Below, piece by piece: positions 1-9,646 of a stretch of 64,000 nt of DNA. Below the pieces are notes generated by a model. It was given only the letters and a program-made list of their open reading frames with translations, was not told the origin of the DNA and searched no databases. The stretch's first letter is position 1. Every line of letters starts with the position of its first letter. This DNA is from Sulfitobacter noctilucicola (GTDB lineage Bacteria; Pseudomonadota; Alphaproteobacteria; Rhodobacterales; Rhodobacteraceae), in NCBI RefSeq assembly GCF_000622385.1, contig NZ_JASD01000008.1:2790001-2854000 (forward strand), written 5' to 3'. The position numbers were made by a program, and so were the translations under genes.

Positions 1-272
1 GCGCTGAGGGCTCTCATGTTGATCGATCCGTGCCATGTTTCGTTAATGGACATTTCCCATTGTAATTGGGCGGAACAGTGGCGGGCGTGCGGAGATATGG
101 CGGAATTTGCACTACGCAGGCGGGAATCCGCTTAAGGTTGTGTGTGCTGCTGTGCTGCTATTGGCAGTGGTGAGTGCGAGAATATTGGCTTTGTGGGCGT
201 ATTGTTTCCAATAAAACCAACCGATTGACCGAAAACTTGCAAATTTGTCTAAATCACATTCTTAGTGTGCCG
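1..272. other. Window edge, no confident gene
   Basis: No gene can be supported here. Frame 1 on the plus strand is open from the window edge to a TAA at 133-135 (44 codons), but its translation resembles no family I know, so it may be chance or the tail of a gene cut by the edge. On minus, an open frame could begin at the ATG at 36 and run off the edge, but it has no Shine-Dalgarno sequence. The rest is presumably the leader of the transglycosylase gene. Confidence 0.3.
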
Positions 273-1040
273 ATGAAAATGCAATGGATGATACAGGCTG
301 CGGCAATCGCGCTCTTTGCCGTTCCTGCAGTGGCCGAGAATACGGTCCGGCCTAAGGCGCGTGCGACGGTGGTTGAAGCGTCGCACAGTGCCGATCTTTC
401 CACTGACGTTACACCCTCGGTAGCAGAGGCCGCCCAGGACCTCAGCGTCCTGCCGCCACGATTTGACACGCATCTGCGTCCTCCGGCCAGACGCGGTAAC
501 CTTCCCCGCACCCGGTTTCAACACAAAGGCGGTCATGCGCTGTGGACGCGGGCGGCGCTGTCAGCGCTGAAACAGCATGGCAAACCGTTGGTCAATCTGG
601 TGCCGGCAGACATCCAGAACTGGTGCCCCAATTACCCTCTGGCAGATGATGCGACGCGCCGTGCCTTCTGGGTCGGGTTTCTTTCTGCGCTGTCCAAGCA
701 CGAGAGTACCTACAAGGCCAGCGCCGTTGGCGGTGGCGGTCTGTGGTACGGATTGCTGCAAATCCTTCCGTCCACGGCACGCGGCTATAAATGCAACGTG
801 GGCACTGGCGAGGCGCTTAAAAACGGTGCGGCGAACCTGAGCTGTGCAGTGCGGATCATGGCGCATACAGTCCCGCGTGACGGGGTCATCCACGGCTACA
901 AAGGCAAACGGGGCCAAGGTGTCACGGCGGATTGGGGGCCTATGCACTCAAGCGCGAAAAGGCGGGACATGGCAGGCTGGCTCAAGCGGCAGAACTATTG
1001 CAAGCCGGTCAATGCCACGCGGCCACGGTCGCGGCCCTGA
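273..1040 (+). CDS. Secreted lytic transglycosylase (SLT domain)
   Basis: A 255-residue protein likely to cleave glycan strands of peptidoglycan in the periplasm. Residues 1-21 form a signal peptide ending AVPAVA. A proline-rich linker follows. An SLT-type domain lies at about 120-230: KHES (catalytic Glu144 expected), then a GLWYGLLQILPSTA stretch typical of family 1 lytic transglycosylases. Cysteines at 118, 174 and 191 could form disulfides. I prefer the ATG at 273 over a GTG at 174 because it starts directly at the signal peptide, although no strong Shine-Dalgarno is visible. The gene is monocistronic and faces the minus-strand operon, with stops almost touching. Confidence 0.8.
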   Translation: MKMQWMIQAAAIALFAVPAVAENTVRPKARATVVEASHSADLSTDVTPSVAEAAQDLSVLPPRFDTHLRPPARRGNLPRTRFQHKGGHALWTRAALSALKQHGKPLVNLVPADIQNWCPNYPLADDATRRAFWVGFLSALSKHESTYKASAVGGGGLWYGLLQILPSTARGYKCNVGTGEALKNGAANLSCAVRIMAHTVPRDGVIHGYKGKRGQGVTADWGPMHSSAKRRDMAGWLKRQNYCKPVNATRPRSRP

Positions 1041-1041
1041 G

Positions 1042-1476
1042 TTACTGAAAAAGCTGGAAGTGAAAGCGTTTGGTTGCAAGGCCGCGCGCAAGCAGGGCTT
1101 GCTCAAAAGCTTCATGGGGCGGTGTTGCCTCGAACGGGAGCCGTAGTTTCGCGCCGGTCTTCAGCACAAGGGTCGCCCGCACAGAGAAATCGAGCCGCGT
1201 ATCGAGGCGCACGTGGTCGATTTCATCAAAGGCGACGGCACCCCTCCGCTTGCCGCTGAACCACAGGATATTGCCGTCTTCCAGCGTCAAACCACTGAGC
1301 GGATTTGTGTAGTGGTCCCACATGGCGGGCAGGGTGCACAGCCCGACCAATGCGACCAGCCAAGGTGCCATATCAAGCAGCGCCCACGCGCTGACGATCG
1401 CGGTCCAGATGGCAAGCACAACCACGGCAGTGGTGCGGCTGCGGCCCTGACGGGTGTAGGTATAGGCGGCGCTCAC
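1042..1476 (-). CDS. Small membrane protein, PH-like C-terminus
   Basis: A 144-residue protein with two closely spaced hydrophobic segments at about 17-50, then a soluble part rich in short beta-strand patterns (LTLEDGNILWF, GAVAFDEIDHVRLD, TLVLKTGAKLRLPFE). That layout recalls bacterial PH-like membrane proteins, but I cannot name a family. The start is GTG, overlapping the stop of the upstream SDR gene (GTGA), so translation is probably coupled. It is the last gene of the pepN-SDR operon. Function unknown. Confidence 0.6.
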   Translation of the reverse strand: MSAAYTYTRQGRSRTTAVVVLAIWTAIVSAWALLDMAPWLVALVGLCTLPAMWDHYTNPLSGLTLEDGNILWFSGKRRGAVAFDEIDHVRLDTRLDFSVRATLVLKTGAKLRLPFEATPPHEAFEQALLARGLATKRFHFQLFQ

Positions 1477-2213
1477 CGTCCGCCGGTGACGTTCAGGGTT
1501 GATCCGGTGATGTAGGATGCCTCGTCCGACAGCAGGAACAGCACCGCTTTGGCGACTTCTTCCGCTGACCCGGTGCGCGCCATCGGCACCATATGCGCCA
1601 ACCGTGCGGCGCGGTCGGGATCACCGCCCTTGGCGTGGATTTCTGTGTCGATCAGCCCCGGTGCCACGGCCATCACGCGGATGCCCTTTGCTGCGACTTC
1701 GTCTGACAGTCCTTTGGTGAAGATGTCCATGGCGGCCTTGGAAGAGGCGTAATCGACATATTGGTTGGCCGAGCCAAGACGGGCAGCGGCGGAGGTGATG
1801 TTGACGATAACCCCTTTCCCTGCCGCTTCCATCCGCACCACAGCGCCCTGTGCGACTTCGATAGCGCCGATCACATTAACGTCGAACATCTGGCGCAGAC
1901 GGGCATGGGACATTTGGGTAACGCGTGCGGCCTGATCGACAATGCCTGCGTTATTGACCAGCGCATCTAGGCGGCCGAATTGCGCATCGACGGTTGCATA
2001 CATTGCCTCGATCGCGGCGGGGTCGGCCACATCACATTGAATGACATGCGTTTTCGCACCGGCCTCACCGGCTGCAACGGCGACAGCCTTGGCTCCGGCG
2101 GGATCGGAGTTGTAGGTAAGCGCCACGTCATAGCCGCGCTGGGAGGCAAGCACGGCACAGGCGGCACCAATGCCCGCAGAGGCACCGGTGATCAGGCAAA
2201 CGGGTCTGGCCAT
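1473..2213 (-). CDS. SDR family oxidoreductase
   Basis: A 246-residue classical short-chain dehydrogenase/reductase. It has the Rossmann glycine motif TGASAGIGAA near residue 9, NNAG at about 88, a catalytic serine in NITSAAA and the YASSK active-site pair at about 155-160, and ends in a typical TGSTLNVTGGR tail. It probably uses NADP(H) or NAD(H) on an unknown alcohol or ketone; the FabG-like length does not prove a role in fatty acid synthesis. Its AAAGGAG ribosome site lies inside the last codons of pepN, 2 bp upstream, so the genes are tightly linked. Confidence 0.85.
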   Translation of the reverse strand: MARPVCLITGASAGIGAACAVLASQRGYDVALTYNSDPAGAKAVAVAAGEAGAKTHVIQCDVADPAAIEAMYATVDAQFGRLDALVNNAGIVDQAARVTQMSHARLRQMFDVNVIGAIEVAQGAVVRMEAAGKGVIVNITSAAARLGSANQYVDYASSKAAMDIFTKGLSDEVAAKGIRVMAVAPGLIDTEIHAKGGDPDRAARLAHMVPMARTGSAEEVAKAVLFLLSDEASYITGSTLNVTGGR

Positions 2214-2215
2214 CC

Positions 2216-4777
2216 TTACGCTCCTTTAATGCGGGTCAGCATTTCGGTGGTGTCACGGCTAAGGTTTGGCGTGGCGAGGATGCGGGTGATCTCTGCCAGC
2301 ATTTTAGCCTGCTGGTCACTGTCATAGCGTTTCCACGTCTGGAAGGCAGAGCACATACGTGCCGTGGTTTGCGGGTTCAACGGATCAAGGGTGATCAGCC
2401 AGTCGGCCAGCAGCGTGTAGGCGTCACCGGAAGCGTGGTGAAAGCCCGCGTGATGCATCACAAGCGCGCCGAAGACTGCACGAAAACGGTTGGGGTTGGT
2501 GTGGGTAAAGGCGGGGTGTTCGGTCAGACGGCGCGCCGTGGCGGCGGCGTCCTCCGGCTTCGCCTTGGAGACCTGAAGACCGAACCACTTGTCCATCACC
2601 AGGCGGTCATCCTGCCATTGCTTTTCAAAAGCTTGCAGCTTTTCATCGCCTTTGCCCGCACCAACGAGCAGGGCCAGCGCCACAAGCTGTTGGTTCATAT
2701 TGTCGGCGCCGTCATATTGTGCAGCCGCCTGTGCGCCGTCATCACGCCGCGTGATCATCGCCAGCATGGCATTGCCAAGAACGCGCCGTCCCGCCTGATC
2801 GGCGTTCGGCTGATAGGCTTCGGTTACGGTATTGGCCGCATAGATGTCGGCGGCGACGTCAGCAAAGGCGTCGGCGCGCGCTTCGGCCATCGCCTCGCGT
2901 GCGGCATATATTGCCGCAGGGTCGGGCGCGGTGCCTGCTTCGTGCAGGACGGTAGCAAGTTCTGCTTCTGACGGCATGTCCAGCATCAGCGCACGGGTCG
3001 CGGGATCAAGCGTAGTGTCGGTGGCGACCTTGTGAATGCCCGCAAGATAGGCGGGGTCGGGGTCTGCGCCTTCTGTGATCATGGCAAGCAGTGATTTGCG
3101 CGCCAGCATGCGCCCCTGTTCCCAACGGTTGAAGGGATCGGTGTCATGGGCCAGCAGATGGGCGCGGTCCGCATCGCTTAAGTCATGGGTCAGCACCACA
3201 GGTGCGGAAAAGCCGCGCAAAATGGATGGAACGGGTTCATCTTCCAGCCCTGTGAAACGGAAGCTCTGGGTGGCTTTGGTCATTTCCAGCACGCGGGTTT
3301 CCAGCGCCTCGGTCCCGTCAGGATAGATCAGGCCAACAGCAATCGGGATCACCTGCGGCTGCGGATCGGGTGTCGCCGCGCTGGGCGGTGTATGTTGCGT
3401 AAAGGTCAGGGTCAGCGTGTCCAGCTCGAAGCTATGTTCGACCGACAGGCGCGGGGTGCCCGCCTGTGAGTACCAGCGCTTGAATTGGGCAAGGTCGCGG
3501 CCTGTGCTTTCCTCGAACACCTTCAGCCAGTCCTCGATGGTGGCTGCATCGCCATCATGGCGCGTGAAATAGAGATCGAGTGCTTTATAATAGGCTTCGT
3601 CCCCGACAAGGGTTTTCAGCATCCCGATGACCTCGGCACCCTTTTCATAGACGGTGGCAGTATAGAAGTTGTTGATTTCCTGAAAGCTTTCGGGCCGGAC
3701 GGGGTGGGCCAGCGGGCCTTGGTCCTCGGCGAACTGGCGACCGCGCAGGTCGATGACATCAGAAATACGTTTGACGGGGGCCGAGCGCATATCGGAGGTG
3801 AACTGGCTGTCGCGGTAGACGGTCAGCCCTTCCTTGAGGCAAAGCTGGAACCAATCGCGGCAGGTGATGCGGTTGCCGGTCCAGTTGTGGAAATACTCGT
3901 GCGCGATGATTGCTTCGATCCGTTCAAAGTTCAGATCGGTGGATGTTTCCGGCGATGCAAGAACAGCAGAGGAGTTAAAGATATTCAGGCCCTTGTTCTC
4001 CATCGCGCCCATGTTGAAATCGTCCACGGCGACGATGTTGAACAGATCCAGATCGTATTCGCGGCCATAGACGTCTTCGTCCCATTTCATTGAGGCCTTG
4101 AGCGCCTGCATGCCAAAGGCGCATTTGCCCTCGTCACCGGGACGCACATAAAGGTTCAGATCGACGTGGCGGCCTGACATGGTGGTGAAGCTGTCGGAAT
4201 GGGCAACCAAATCACCCGCAACCAATGCGAAAAGATACGCCGGTTTGGGCCAGGGATCATGCCATTTGGCGAGATGGTTTTCAGTGACGACCGGATTGCC
4301 ATTTGAAAGCAACACGGGATGCGGGCCCTCAACCGTTACGGTAAAGACGCTCATCACATCGGGACGGTCAGGGTAGAATGTGATCTTGCGGAACCCTTCG
4401 GCCTCGCATTGAGTGCAATACATGCCGTTTGACATATAAAGCCCCTCAAGGGCGGTGTTGTTCGCGGGGTCGATTTCGACCTCGGATTCCCAAGTGAACG
4501 GTCCGCCCGGCACCGCACAGGTCAATCCTTCGCCCGTCAGGTCGGGATTGATCGCCGTGCCCTCAATCTGCGCCGAGATCAGTTTGATCTGCTCGCCGTG
4601 CAGGAACATGGTGTTCGGGGTCTCGCCGGTAAAGGCTGGATTGGGGGCGAAACGGATCAAGCTGCGTACGCGGGTCGCATGCGGGTCGAGGGTAAAGTGC
4701 AAATCGACGCTGTCGACGGTCCACGGATAGGGCGTGTAATCGGACAGATAGATCGTTTTCGGAGCGGCATCGCGCAT
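2216..4777 (-). CDS. pepN: Aminopeptidase N (M1 zinc peptidase)
   Basis: An 853-residue cytosolic M1 aminopeptidase that removes N-terminal residues from peptides. The substrate motif GAMEN is at 257-261. The zinc site HEYFH is at 293-297, with the third ligand Glu316 eighteen residues after the second histidine. Length matches the E. coli PepN type including the C-terminal helical domain. A GTG at 4786 also opens the frame, but the ATG at 4777 sits at proper spacing from an AAAAGG site. It is the first gene of a three-gene operon with the SDR and the membrane protein. Confidence 0.95.
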   Translation of the reverse strand: MRDAAPKTIYLSDYTPYPWTVDSVDLHFTLDPHATRVRSLIRFAPNPAFTGETPNTMFLHGEQIKLISAQIEGTAINPDLTGEGLTCAVPGGPFTWESEVEIDPANNTALEGLYMSNGMYCTQCEAEGFRKITFYPDRPDVMSVFTVTVEGPHPVLLSNGNPVVTENHLAKWHDPWPKPAYLFALVAGDLVAHSDSFTTMSGRHVDLNLYVRPGDEGKCAFGMQALKASMKWDEDVYGREYDLDLFNIVAVDDFNMGAMENKGLNIFNSSAVLASPETSTDLNFERIEAIIAHEYFHNWTGNRITCRDWFQLCLKEGLTVYRDSQFTSDMRSAPVKRISDVIDLRGRQFAEDQGPLAHPVRPESFQEINNFYTATVYEKGAEVIGMLKTLVGDEAYYKALDLYFTRHDGDAATIEDWLKVFEESTGRDLAQFKRWYSQAGTPRLSVEHSFELDTLTLTFTQHTPPSAATPDPQPQVIPIAVGLIYPDGTEALETRVLEMTKATQSFRFTGLEDEPVPSILRGFSAPVVLTHDLSDADRAHLLAHDTDPFNRWEQGRMLARKSLLAMITEGADPDPAYLAGIHKVATDTTLDPATRALMLDMPSEAELATVLHEAGTAPDPAAIYAAREAMAEARADAFADVAADIYAANTVTEAYQPNADQAGRRVLGNAMLAMITRRDDGAQAAAQYDGADNMNQQLVALALLVGAGKGDEKLQAFEKQWQDDRLVMDKWFGLQVSKAKPEDAAATARRLTEHPAFTHTNPNRFRAVFGALVMHHAGFHHASGDAYTLLADWLITLDPLNPQTTARMCSAFQTWKRYDSDQQAKMLAEITRILATPNLSRDTTEMLTRIKGA

Positions 4778-4877
4778 CGGGAGCACCTTTTGTTTGGAAC
4801 CTTACGGGTTGCGCCACGTTAAACCCGCAACACAGCACCCTCAACGGGTGAAATGAAGATGCAAATAGGAGATGACG

Positions 4878-5120
4878 ATGTCAGCCCCAGATACAAATGT
4901 AGAACGCCAAGCCGATGAACATAAGCCCTCGCTGCTGGGCATACGCGGTGCCATGATCTTCGGGGCGCTGATGATTGTCCTGATGATCGCCTTTACCGCC
5001 TTCCGTGGCACCACTCCATCCGAGGAGACGCTGATCGGATCCGAAACTGAAACAAGCACACAGGGCGCTGATGGCGTGGCAATTGATCCGGTCGCACCGG
5101 GGACAAACGAAAGCAACTAA
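4878..5120 (+). CDS. Small single-pass membrane protein
   Basis: An 80-residue protein with a polar, charged N-terminus, one hydrophobic segment at about 22-42 (GIRGAMIFGALMIVLMIAF) and an acidic, Thr/Ser-rich tail. The AGGAG site at 4867-4871 directly abuts an ATG at 4872, so the ATG at 4878, six bases away, is the more likely start. It is divergent from pepN with a short shared promoter region. I do not recognise a family; it is probably an inner-membrane protein. Confidence 0.55.
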   Translation: MSAPDTNVERQADEHKPSLLGIRGAMIFGALMIVLMIAFTAFRGTTPSEETLIGSETETSTQGADGVAIDPVAPGTNESN

Positions 5121-5197
5121 GCGATTGTTGGTTGTGACGATGGTACGAAGCGATGTCAGGGAACTGGCATCGCTTTTGCATTGAGTGGAAGGGTACA

Positions 5198-5350
5198 ATG
5201 ACGCGCATGCGCAAGAAGTCCGATTTGCCTCAGAAGGATTGCGTCACTTGTGGCCGCCCTTTTGTCTGGCGGCGTAAATGGGCCAAGGTCTGGGAAACGG
5301 TGAAATACTGCTCTGACCGCTGCAGGAATGAGCGCCCAAAACAGACCTGA
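5198..5350 (+). CDS. DUF2256 domain protein (zinc-ribbon-like)
   Basis: A 50-residue basic protein carrying the DUF2256 pattern: KSDLPQKDC, then CxxC (DCVTCGRPF), WRRKWAKVWE, and a second pair YCSDRC. The four cysteines probably bind zinc. A GGAAGGG ribosome site at 5187-5193 precedes the ATG at 5198, which favours this start over the upstream ATG at 5153. Such proteins often sit alone or beside photolyase-like genes; here the neighbour is malate synthase. The molecular role is unknown. Confidence 0.8.
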   Translation: MTRMRKKSDLPQKDCVTCGRPFVWRRKWAKVWETVKYCSDRCRNERPKQT

Positions 5351-5455
5351 AACCTACCCGCGTATCTGGTAATATTTTATGACCAAATGCGCTTGTGCCG
5401 CGTTTCCTTTGGCTCTAAGTGTTTCCGAAAGGAAACTTTGCGGGAGGCATTGGAC

Positions 5456-7594
5456 ATGGCACGGATCGAAAAACATGGCTTGCAGGTAGACGAGACGCTG
5501 GTCTCTTTTATCGAGGAAAAAGCACTGGGTGGCACGGGTGTTGCTGCTGATGATTTCTGGGCAGGGTTCTCTGCTTTGGTCCATGATATGGGGCCGAAGA
5601 ACCGCGATCTTCTGAACAAACGCGCTGATATTCAGTCAAAAATCGACGAATGGCATAAAGCCCGTTCGAACCAGCCGCACGATACCACAGCCTACATGTC
5701 TTTTCTCAAAGAGATCGGCTATCTGGTGCCCGAGGGTGACGATTTTTCTATCGATACCGCGAATGTTGATCCCGAGATTGCCTCTATCGCTGGGCCGCAG
5801 CTGGTTGTCCCCATTACAAACGCGCGGTTTGCGCTGAACGCGGCCAACGCCCGGTGGGGCAGTCTTTATGACGGGTTCTACGGCACAGATGCGATGGGCA
5901 CACAGCCACCTAAAGGGCCCTATAATCAGGGACACGGTGCTCGCGTTGTTGCGCGATCACGTGTGTTTCTAGATGAAGCGTTCCCCATTGAAGGGGTGAG
6001 CCACGCAGATGCCACGAAGTATGCGGTGCGGGATGGCGCGCTGACCGTAGACGACCAGCCGCTGATGCAACCGGAGAAATTTGTCGGGTATCGCGGCGAC
6101 GCGCAAACACCGGACAGGGTCTTATTGCGCAATAACGGTCTGCATGTGGAATTGGTGTTTGACCGTAGCCATCCGATTGGCAGCCGCGATCAGGCCGGTC
6201 TGGCAGATGTGCAGCTGGAAAGCGCGGTTTCCGCCATTATGGATTGCGAAGATTCCGTGGCTTGCGTTGATGCCGAGGATAAGGTTCTGGCTTATGGCAA
6301 CTGGCTGGGGTTGATGAAGGGCGATCTGGAAGAGAGCTTTGTCAAAGGCGGGGCCGAGATGACGCGCCGCCTGAACGCTGATCGTGACTACACCACACCC
6401 GATGGCGGGACCACCACGCTCAAGGGGCGGGCGCTGATGCTTGTGCGCAACGTGGGCCACCTGATGACAAACCCTGCGGTGCTGGACCGCGACGGCAACG
6501 AAGTGTTTGAAGGTTTGATGGACGCGATGGTCACCACGCTGATTGCCAAGCACGACCTTGGCCGCGAAGGTGGCAATTCAGTTACCGGTTCGGTCTATGT
6601 CGTCAAACCAAAGATGCACGGACCTGAAGAGGTTGCGTTCTCGGACGAGATTTTCACCCACGTCGAAAAGGCGCTGGGCCTGCCCAAGAATACGGTCAAG
6701 CTGGGCATCATGGACGAGGAAAGACGCACGTCTGCGAACCTTAAAGAGTGCATCCGTGCCGCAAAATCGCGTGTGGCCTTTATCAACACCGGCTTTTTGG
6801 ACCGGACGGGCGACGAGATCCATACCTCGATGGAAGCAGGCCCGTTCAGCCGCAAAGACTATATCAAGAACAAGCCGTGGATTAACGCCTACGAGATGCA
6901 AAACGTCGATATCGGACTGGAATGTGGTCTCTCGGGTAAGGCGCAGATCGGTAAAGGTATGTGGGCCATGCCCGACATGATGGCCGCGATGCTGGAACAG
7001 AAGATCGGGCATCCCAAATCCGGTGCGAACTGTGCCTGGGTCCCGTCACCAACGGCGGCAACGCTGCACGCGTTGCATTATCACAAGGTCGACGTCTTTG
7101 CCGTGCAAGACAAACTGCGCGAGACAGGGCGGCGGACCTATAAAGAAACACTGCTGGATATCCCGCTGGCGACCTACCAGAAATGGACAGACGCGCAGGT
7201 GCAGCGTGAGGTGGAAAACAATGTGCAAGGTATCCTTGGATACGTCGTGCGCTGGATTGATCAGGGGGTCGGTTGCTCAAAGGTGCCTGACATGAACAAC
7301 GTGGGCCTGATGGAAGACCGTGCGACCTGCCGCATCTCGGCACAGCACGTGGCCAACTGGTTGCACCATGAAATTGTCAGCCGTGATATGGTGATGTCGG
7401 CGATGCAAAAAATGGCAGCGGTCGTAGACGACCAAAACGCAGGTGATCCGCTGTATCGTCCGATGTCACCGTCTTTTGATGGCATCGCGTTCAAAGCGGC
7501 TTGTGATCTGGTTTTCGAAGGCCGCACGCAGCCATCGGGCTACACCGAGCCGGTTTTGCATGCACGTCGTCTTGAGTTGAAGGCTGCGAGCTAA
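5456..7594 (+). CDS. glcB: Malate synthase G
   Basis: A 712-residue enzyme that condenses glyoxylate with acetyl-CoA to malate, completing the glyoxylate bypass or glycolate use. The N-terminus [14 protein letters not shown], the central [18 protein letters not shown] (active-site arginine region), [17 protein letters not shown] and the C-terminal [18 protein letters not shown] are characteristic of the monomeric G form, and the length fits. The ATG at 5456 has a GGGAGG site eight bases upstream, so the in-frame ATG at 5387 is rejected. It is followed by a GlcG-like gene, but no glcDEF is in this window. Confidence 0.96.
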   Translation: MARIEKHGLQVDETLVSFIEEKALGGTGVAADDFWAGFSALVHDMGPKNRDLLNKRADIQSKIDEWHKARSNQPHDTTAYMSFLKEIGYLVPEGDDFSIDTANVDPEIASIAGPQLVVPITNARFALNAANARWGSLYDGFYGTDAMGTQPPKGPYNQGHGARVVARSRVFLDEAFPIEGVSHADATKYAVRDGALTVDDQPLMQPEKFVGYRGDAQTPDRVLLRNNGLHVELVFDRSHPIGSRDQAGLADVQLESAVSAIMDCEDSVACVDAEDKVLAYGNWLGLMKGDLEESFVKGGAEMTRRLNADRDYTTPDGGTTTLKGRALMLVRNVGHLMTNPAVLDRDGNEVFEGLMDAMVTTLIAKHDLGREGGNSVTGSVYVVKPKMHGPEEVAFSDEIFTHVEKALGLPKNTVKLGIMDEERRTSANLKECIRAAKSRVAFINTGFLDRTGDEIHTSMEAGPFSRKDYIKNKPWINAYEMQNVDIGLECGLSGKAQIGKGMWAMPDMMAAMLEQKIGHPKSGANCAWVPSPTAATLHALHYHKVDVFAVQDKLRETGRRTYKETLLDIPLATYQKWTDAQVQREVENNVQGILGYVVRWIDQGVGCSKVPDMNNVGLMEDRATCRISAQHVANWLHHEIVSRDMVMSAMQKMAAVVDDQNAGDPLYRPMSPSFDGIAFKAACDLVFEGRTQPSGYTEPVLHARRLELKAAS

Positions 7595-7695
7595 GCCGAT
7601 CCGTCAATAAAACAAAGGGTGGCGGGCAGGGCATCTAAGTCATACCCAAGTCCGGCACCGTCCCGGAACAAGACAATTCAAGAAAGGTCACACTG

Positions 7696-8121
7696 ATGAC
7701 AATCTCATTGCGCAAGGCGCGGACAATCATTCGCAAAGCACTGGAAAAAGGCCGCGAGCTGGAACTGAAGCCGCTTTCGGTGATCGTGTTGGACGCGGGC
7801 GGGCACGTGCAGGCGTTTGAACGTGAGGACGGTGCATCCGTCGGTCGTTTTGGCATTGCGCATGGCAAGGCGTACGGTTCCGTCATGATGGGCATGGCCG
7901 GCACGGCGCAAATGAAGCGTGCCGAAGATCAGGCCTACTTTCTGGCAGCCGTGAACGGCGTGTTTGGCGGTAACGTTGTCCCTGTGCCGGGCGGTGTTTT
8001 GTTGCGTGACAAGAAAGGTGCCGTGATTGGTGCTGTGGGTGTGACGGGCGACAGCTCTGACAACGATGCGATTGCCGCGATGGCGGGGATCGAGGCCGCA
8101 AATCTGGTCGGCGAAATCTAA
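7696..8121 (+). CDS. GlcG/HbpS family protein
   Basis: A 141-residue protein of the GlcG/HbpS (DUF336) fold. It shows the alternating helix and strand pattern, SVIVLDAGGHVQAF near the start, GRFGIAHGKAYGS in the middle, and the glycine-rich PVPGGVLLRDKKGAVIGAVGVTG segment near the end. Some members bind haem or accompany glycolate oxidase genes, and its position 100 bp after malate synthase G fits a glycolate/glyoxylate context. An AAAGG site precedes the ATG. The biochemical role is not established. Confidence 0.8.
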   Translation: MTISLRKARTIIRKALEKGRELELKPLSVIVLDAGGHVQAFEREDGASVGRFGIAHGKAYGSVMMGMAGTAQMKRAEDQAYFLAAVNGVFGGNVVPVPGGVLLRDKKGAVIGAVGVTGDSSDNDAIAAMAGIEAANLVGEI

Positions 8122-8151
8122 GAATTGCCTGTTGTTTAGGCGAAGACGATG

Positions 8152-8178
8152 CACAGGCCGCCCGCATGGCGGCTTGTG
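8152..8178 (+). terminator. Stem-loop after the GlcG-like gene
   Basis: An 11-bp stem (CACAGGCCGCC with GGCGGCTTGTG, one G-T wobble) closes a five-base loop 30 bp after the GlcG-like stop. No T-run follows, so it may be a Rho-assisted end or an mRNA 3' structure rather than a classic intrinsic terminator. Confidence 0.35.
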
Positions 8179-8240
8179 TGCTTGAGGGATCGGCGCGGCT
8201 GGCCTATAAACGCATCAAAGCAGGCAATCTTTGGTGACAT

Positions 8241-9017
8241 ATGGCACGACCCGTCGTTGGTATTATCGGCAATTCCTATCTGCTGAACGATCAGTATCCG
8301 GTCCATGCAGGTGGACAGATGAATTCTGACGCGGTTGCAGATGTGTCGGGATGCCTTCCGCTTATTATCCCGTCCGATCCGCGCCATGTAAGCGTTGAGG
8401 AACTGCTGGAGGTCTGTGACGGCTTTCTGCTGACGGGCGGGCGTCCGAATGTGCACCCCGAAGAATACGGCGAAGCGGCAACCGAAGCGCATGGCGAGTT
8501 TGACCGGGCCCGAGATGCGATTGCCCTGCCGCTTGTGCGGGCCTGCGTTGAGCGTGGTCAGCCTTTTTTTGGCGTTTGTCGCGGCTTTCAGGAAGTGAAC
8601 GTTGCCATGGGCGGGACGCTTTACCCCGAGATACGTGAATTGCCTGGCCGAATGAACCACCGCATGCCTCCCGATGGGACCATGGAAGAGAAGTTCGAAC
8701 TGCGCCATGATGTGACCTTCACCGAAGGGGGCTTGTTCCACAATGTGATGGGCAAGTCGCGGGTGCGGACGAATACGCTGCACGGGCAGGGGATCAAGGA
8801 ACCCGGTCCACGTATCGTAATTGACGGGCACGCGGATGATGGAACGCCCGAAGCGATCTACGTACAAGGCGCTGCCGGTTTCACCCTTGCGGTTCAGTGG
8901 CATCCAGAATGGAATGCTGCTGACGATGCTGTATCACGTCCGCTGTTTACCGCATTCGGTGATGCTGTGCGTGATTGGTCTGCCCGCGCTGCGCGTCCTG
9001 CGTTGAAAGCGGTCTGA
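8241..9017 (+). CDS. Class-I glutamine amidotransferase-like hydrolase (C26)
   Basis: A 258-residue member of the peptidase C26/PuuD group, which hydrolyses gamma-glutamyl amide bonds such as gamma-glutamyl-GABA. The oxyanion motif LLTGGRPNVHP is at about 65, the nucleophile Cys113 sits in FFGVCRGFQE, and the catalytic His and Glu are in VQWHPEW near residue 220. It lacks a synthase domain, so it acts as a stand-alone hydrolase. No puu genes are adjacent, so the physiological substrate is uncertain. The ribosome site is weak (GGTGA). Confidence 0.85.
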   Translation: MARPVVGIIGNSYLLNDQYPVHAGGQMNSDAVADVSGCLPLIIPSDPRHVSVEELLEVCDGFLLTGGRPNVHPEEYGEAATEAHGEFDRARDAIALPLVRACVERGQPFFGVCRGFQEVNVAMGGTLYPEIRELPGRMNHRMPPDGTMEEKFELRHDVTFTEGGLFHNVMGKSRVRTNTLHGQGIKEPGPRIVIDGHADDGTPEAIYVQGAAGFTLAVQWHPEWNAADDAVSRPLFTAFGDAVRDWSARAARPALKAV

Positions 9018-9026
9018 TCTTGCGCG

Positions 9027-9050
9027 GTAAGGGGCGCTCTGCCCACCTTT
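9027..9050. repeat. REP-like palindrome, copy A
   Basis: An imperfect palindrome (GTAAGGGGC, loop GCTCT, GCCCACCTTTC) between the convergent hydrolase and RAYT-like genes. It resembles the perfect palindrome at 20559-20585 and lies six bases from the 3' end of the RAYT gene, the usual neighbourhood for REP elements. Confidence 0.45.
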
Positions 9051-9055
9051 CGAGA

Positions 9056-9646
9056 TCACGAAAGCCTCTGTTCTTCTAGCAACTCGCGTGTTTTTTCGTT
9101 TTGCCGCGATAGAGTTGTGTTTCCAGCAAGCTGCGGCGTGCCCCGGTCAAAGCCGAAGGCGGGTGGAATTGGTGCCCCTCGGCGCAGGTCACGGTGCAAA
9201 GATGTATGCGGCCAGTCCTGCGGCCGGGGGCACAGGCCCGCGTGAACCGGGCTGAGATAGATCAGGTCGCGGTGACGGTCAAAGTCGGCCGCATCTTGGA
9301 TCGCATGTTCCCAATAGCGCCTCTGCCAAATGCCCTTTTCTGCGCGTTTGATCTGGGACAGGGTGCGGTGGGGTGGCATGGGACAGCCGCGCGAAAATTG
9401 TGATTTCAACAAAGCGATGCGGGCGGGATAGGCGTCATCATCAGGCGGCAGCGTGCAAAGCATATGGATCGTGGCCGGCAGCACGGTAATCGCATCAATG
9501 CGAAACGGATAGCGCTCCAGAGTGGCACGCATGCAGCGGCGCAAATGATCAATGCGGCGCAGCAACAGGTCATCGTGGCGCTGTGCGAGACGCAGGGTGA
9601 AGATATACGTAGCACCCGGTGTGCGGCGGCGGATGTAGTTTGACAT
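9056..9646 (-). CDS. REP-associated tyrosine transposase (RAYT) relative
   Basis: A 196-residue protein of the Y1 transposase/RAYT group: MSNYIRRRTPGATYIFT at the start, ITVLPATIHMLCTLPPDDD at the position of the HUH metal motif, KGIWQRRYWEH, then DLIYLSPVHAGL with the candidate nucleophile tyrosine, and DWPHTSLHRDL. Canonical members read LPDHLH or MPNHIH; here the first histidine is replaced by Thr59 (T-I-H), so metal-dependent nicking may be lost. The ATG at 9646 matches the family N-terminus better than the upstream ATG at 9679. REP-like palindromes occur nearby and elsewhere in the window. It may be a domesticated or inactive copy. Confidence 0.8.
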   Translation of the reverse strand: MSNYIRRRTPGATYIFTLRLAQRHDDLLLRRIDHLRRCMRATLERYPFRIDAITVLPATIHMLCTLPPDDDAYPARIALLKSQFSRGCPMPPHRTLSQIKRAEKGIWQRRYWEHAIQDAADFDRHRDLIYLSPVHAGLCPRPQDWPHTSLHRDLRRGAPIPPAFGFDRGTPQLAGNTTLSRQNEKTRELLEEQRLS

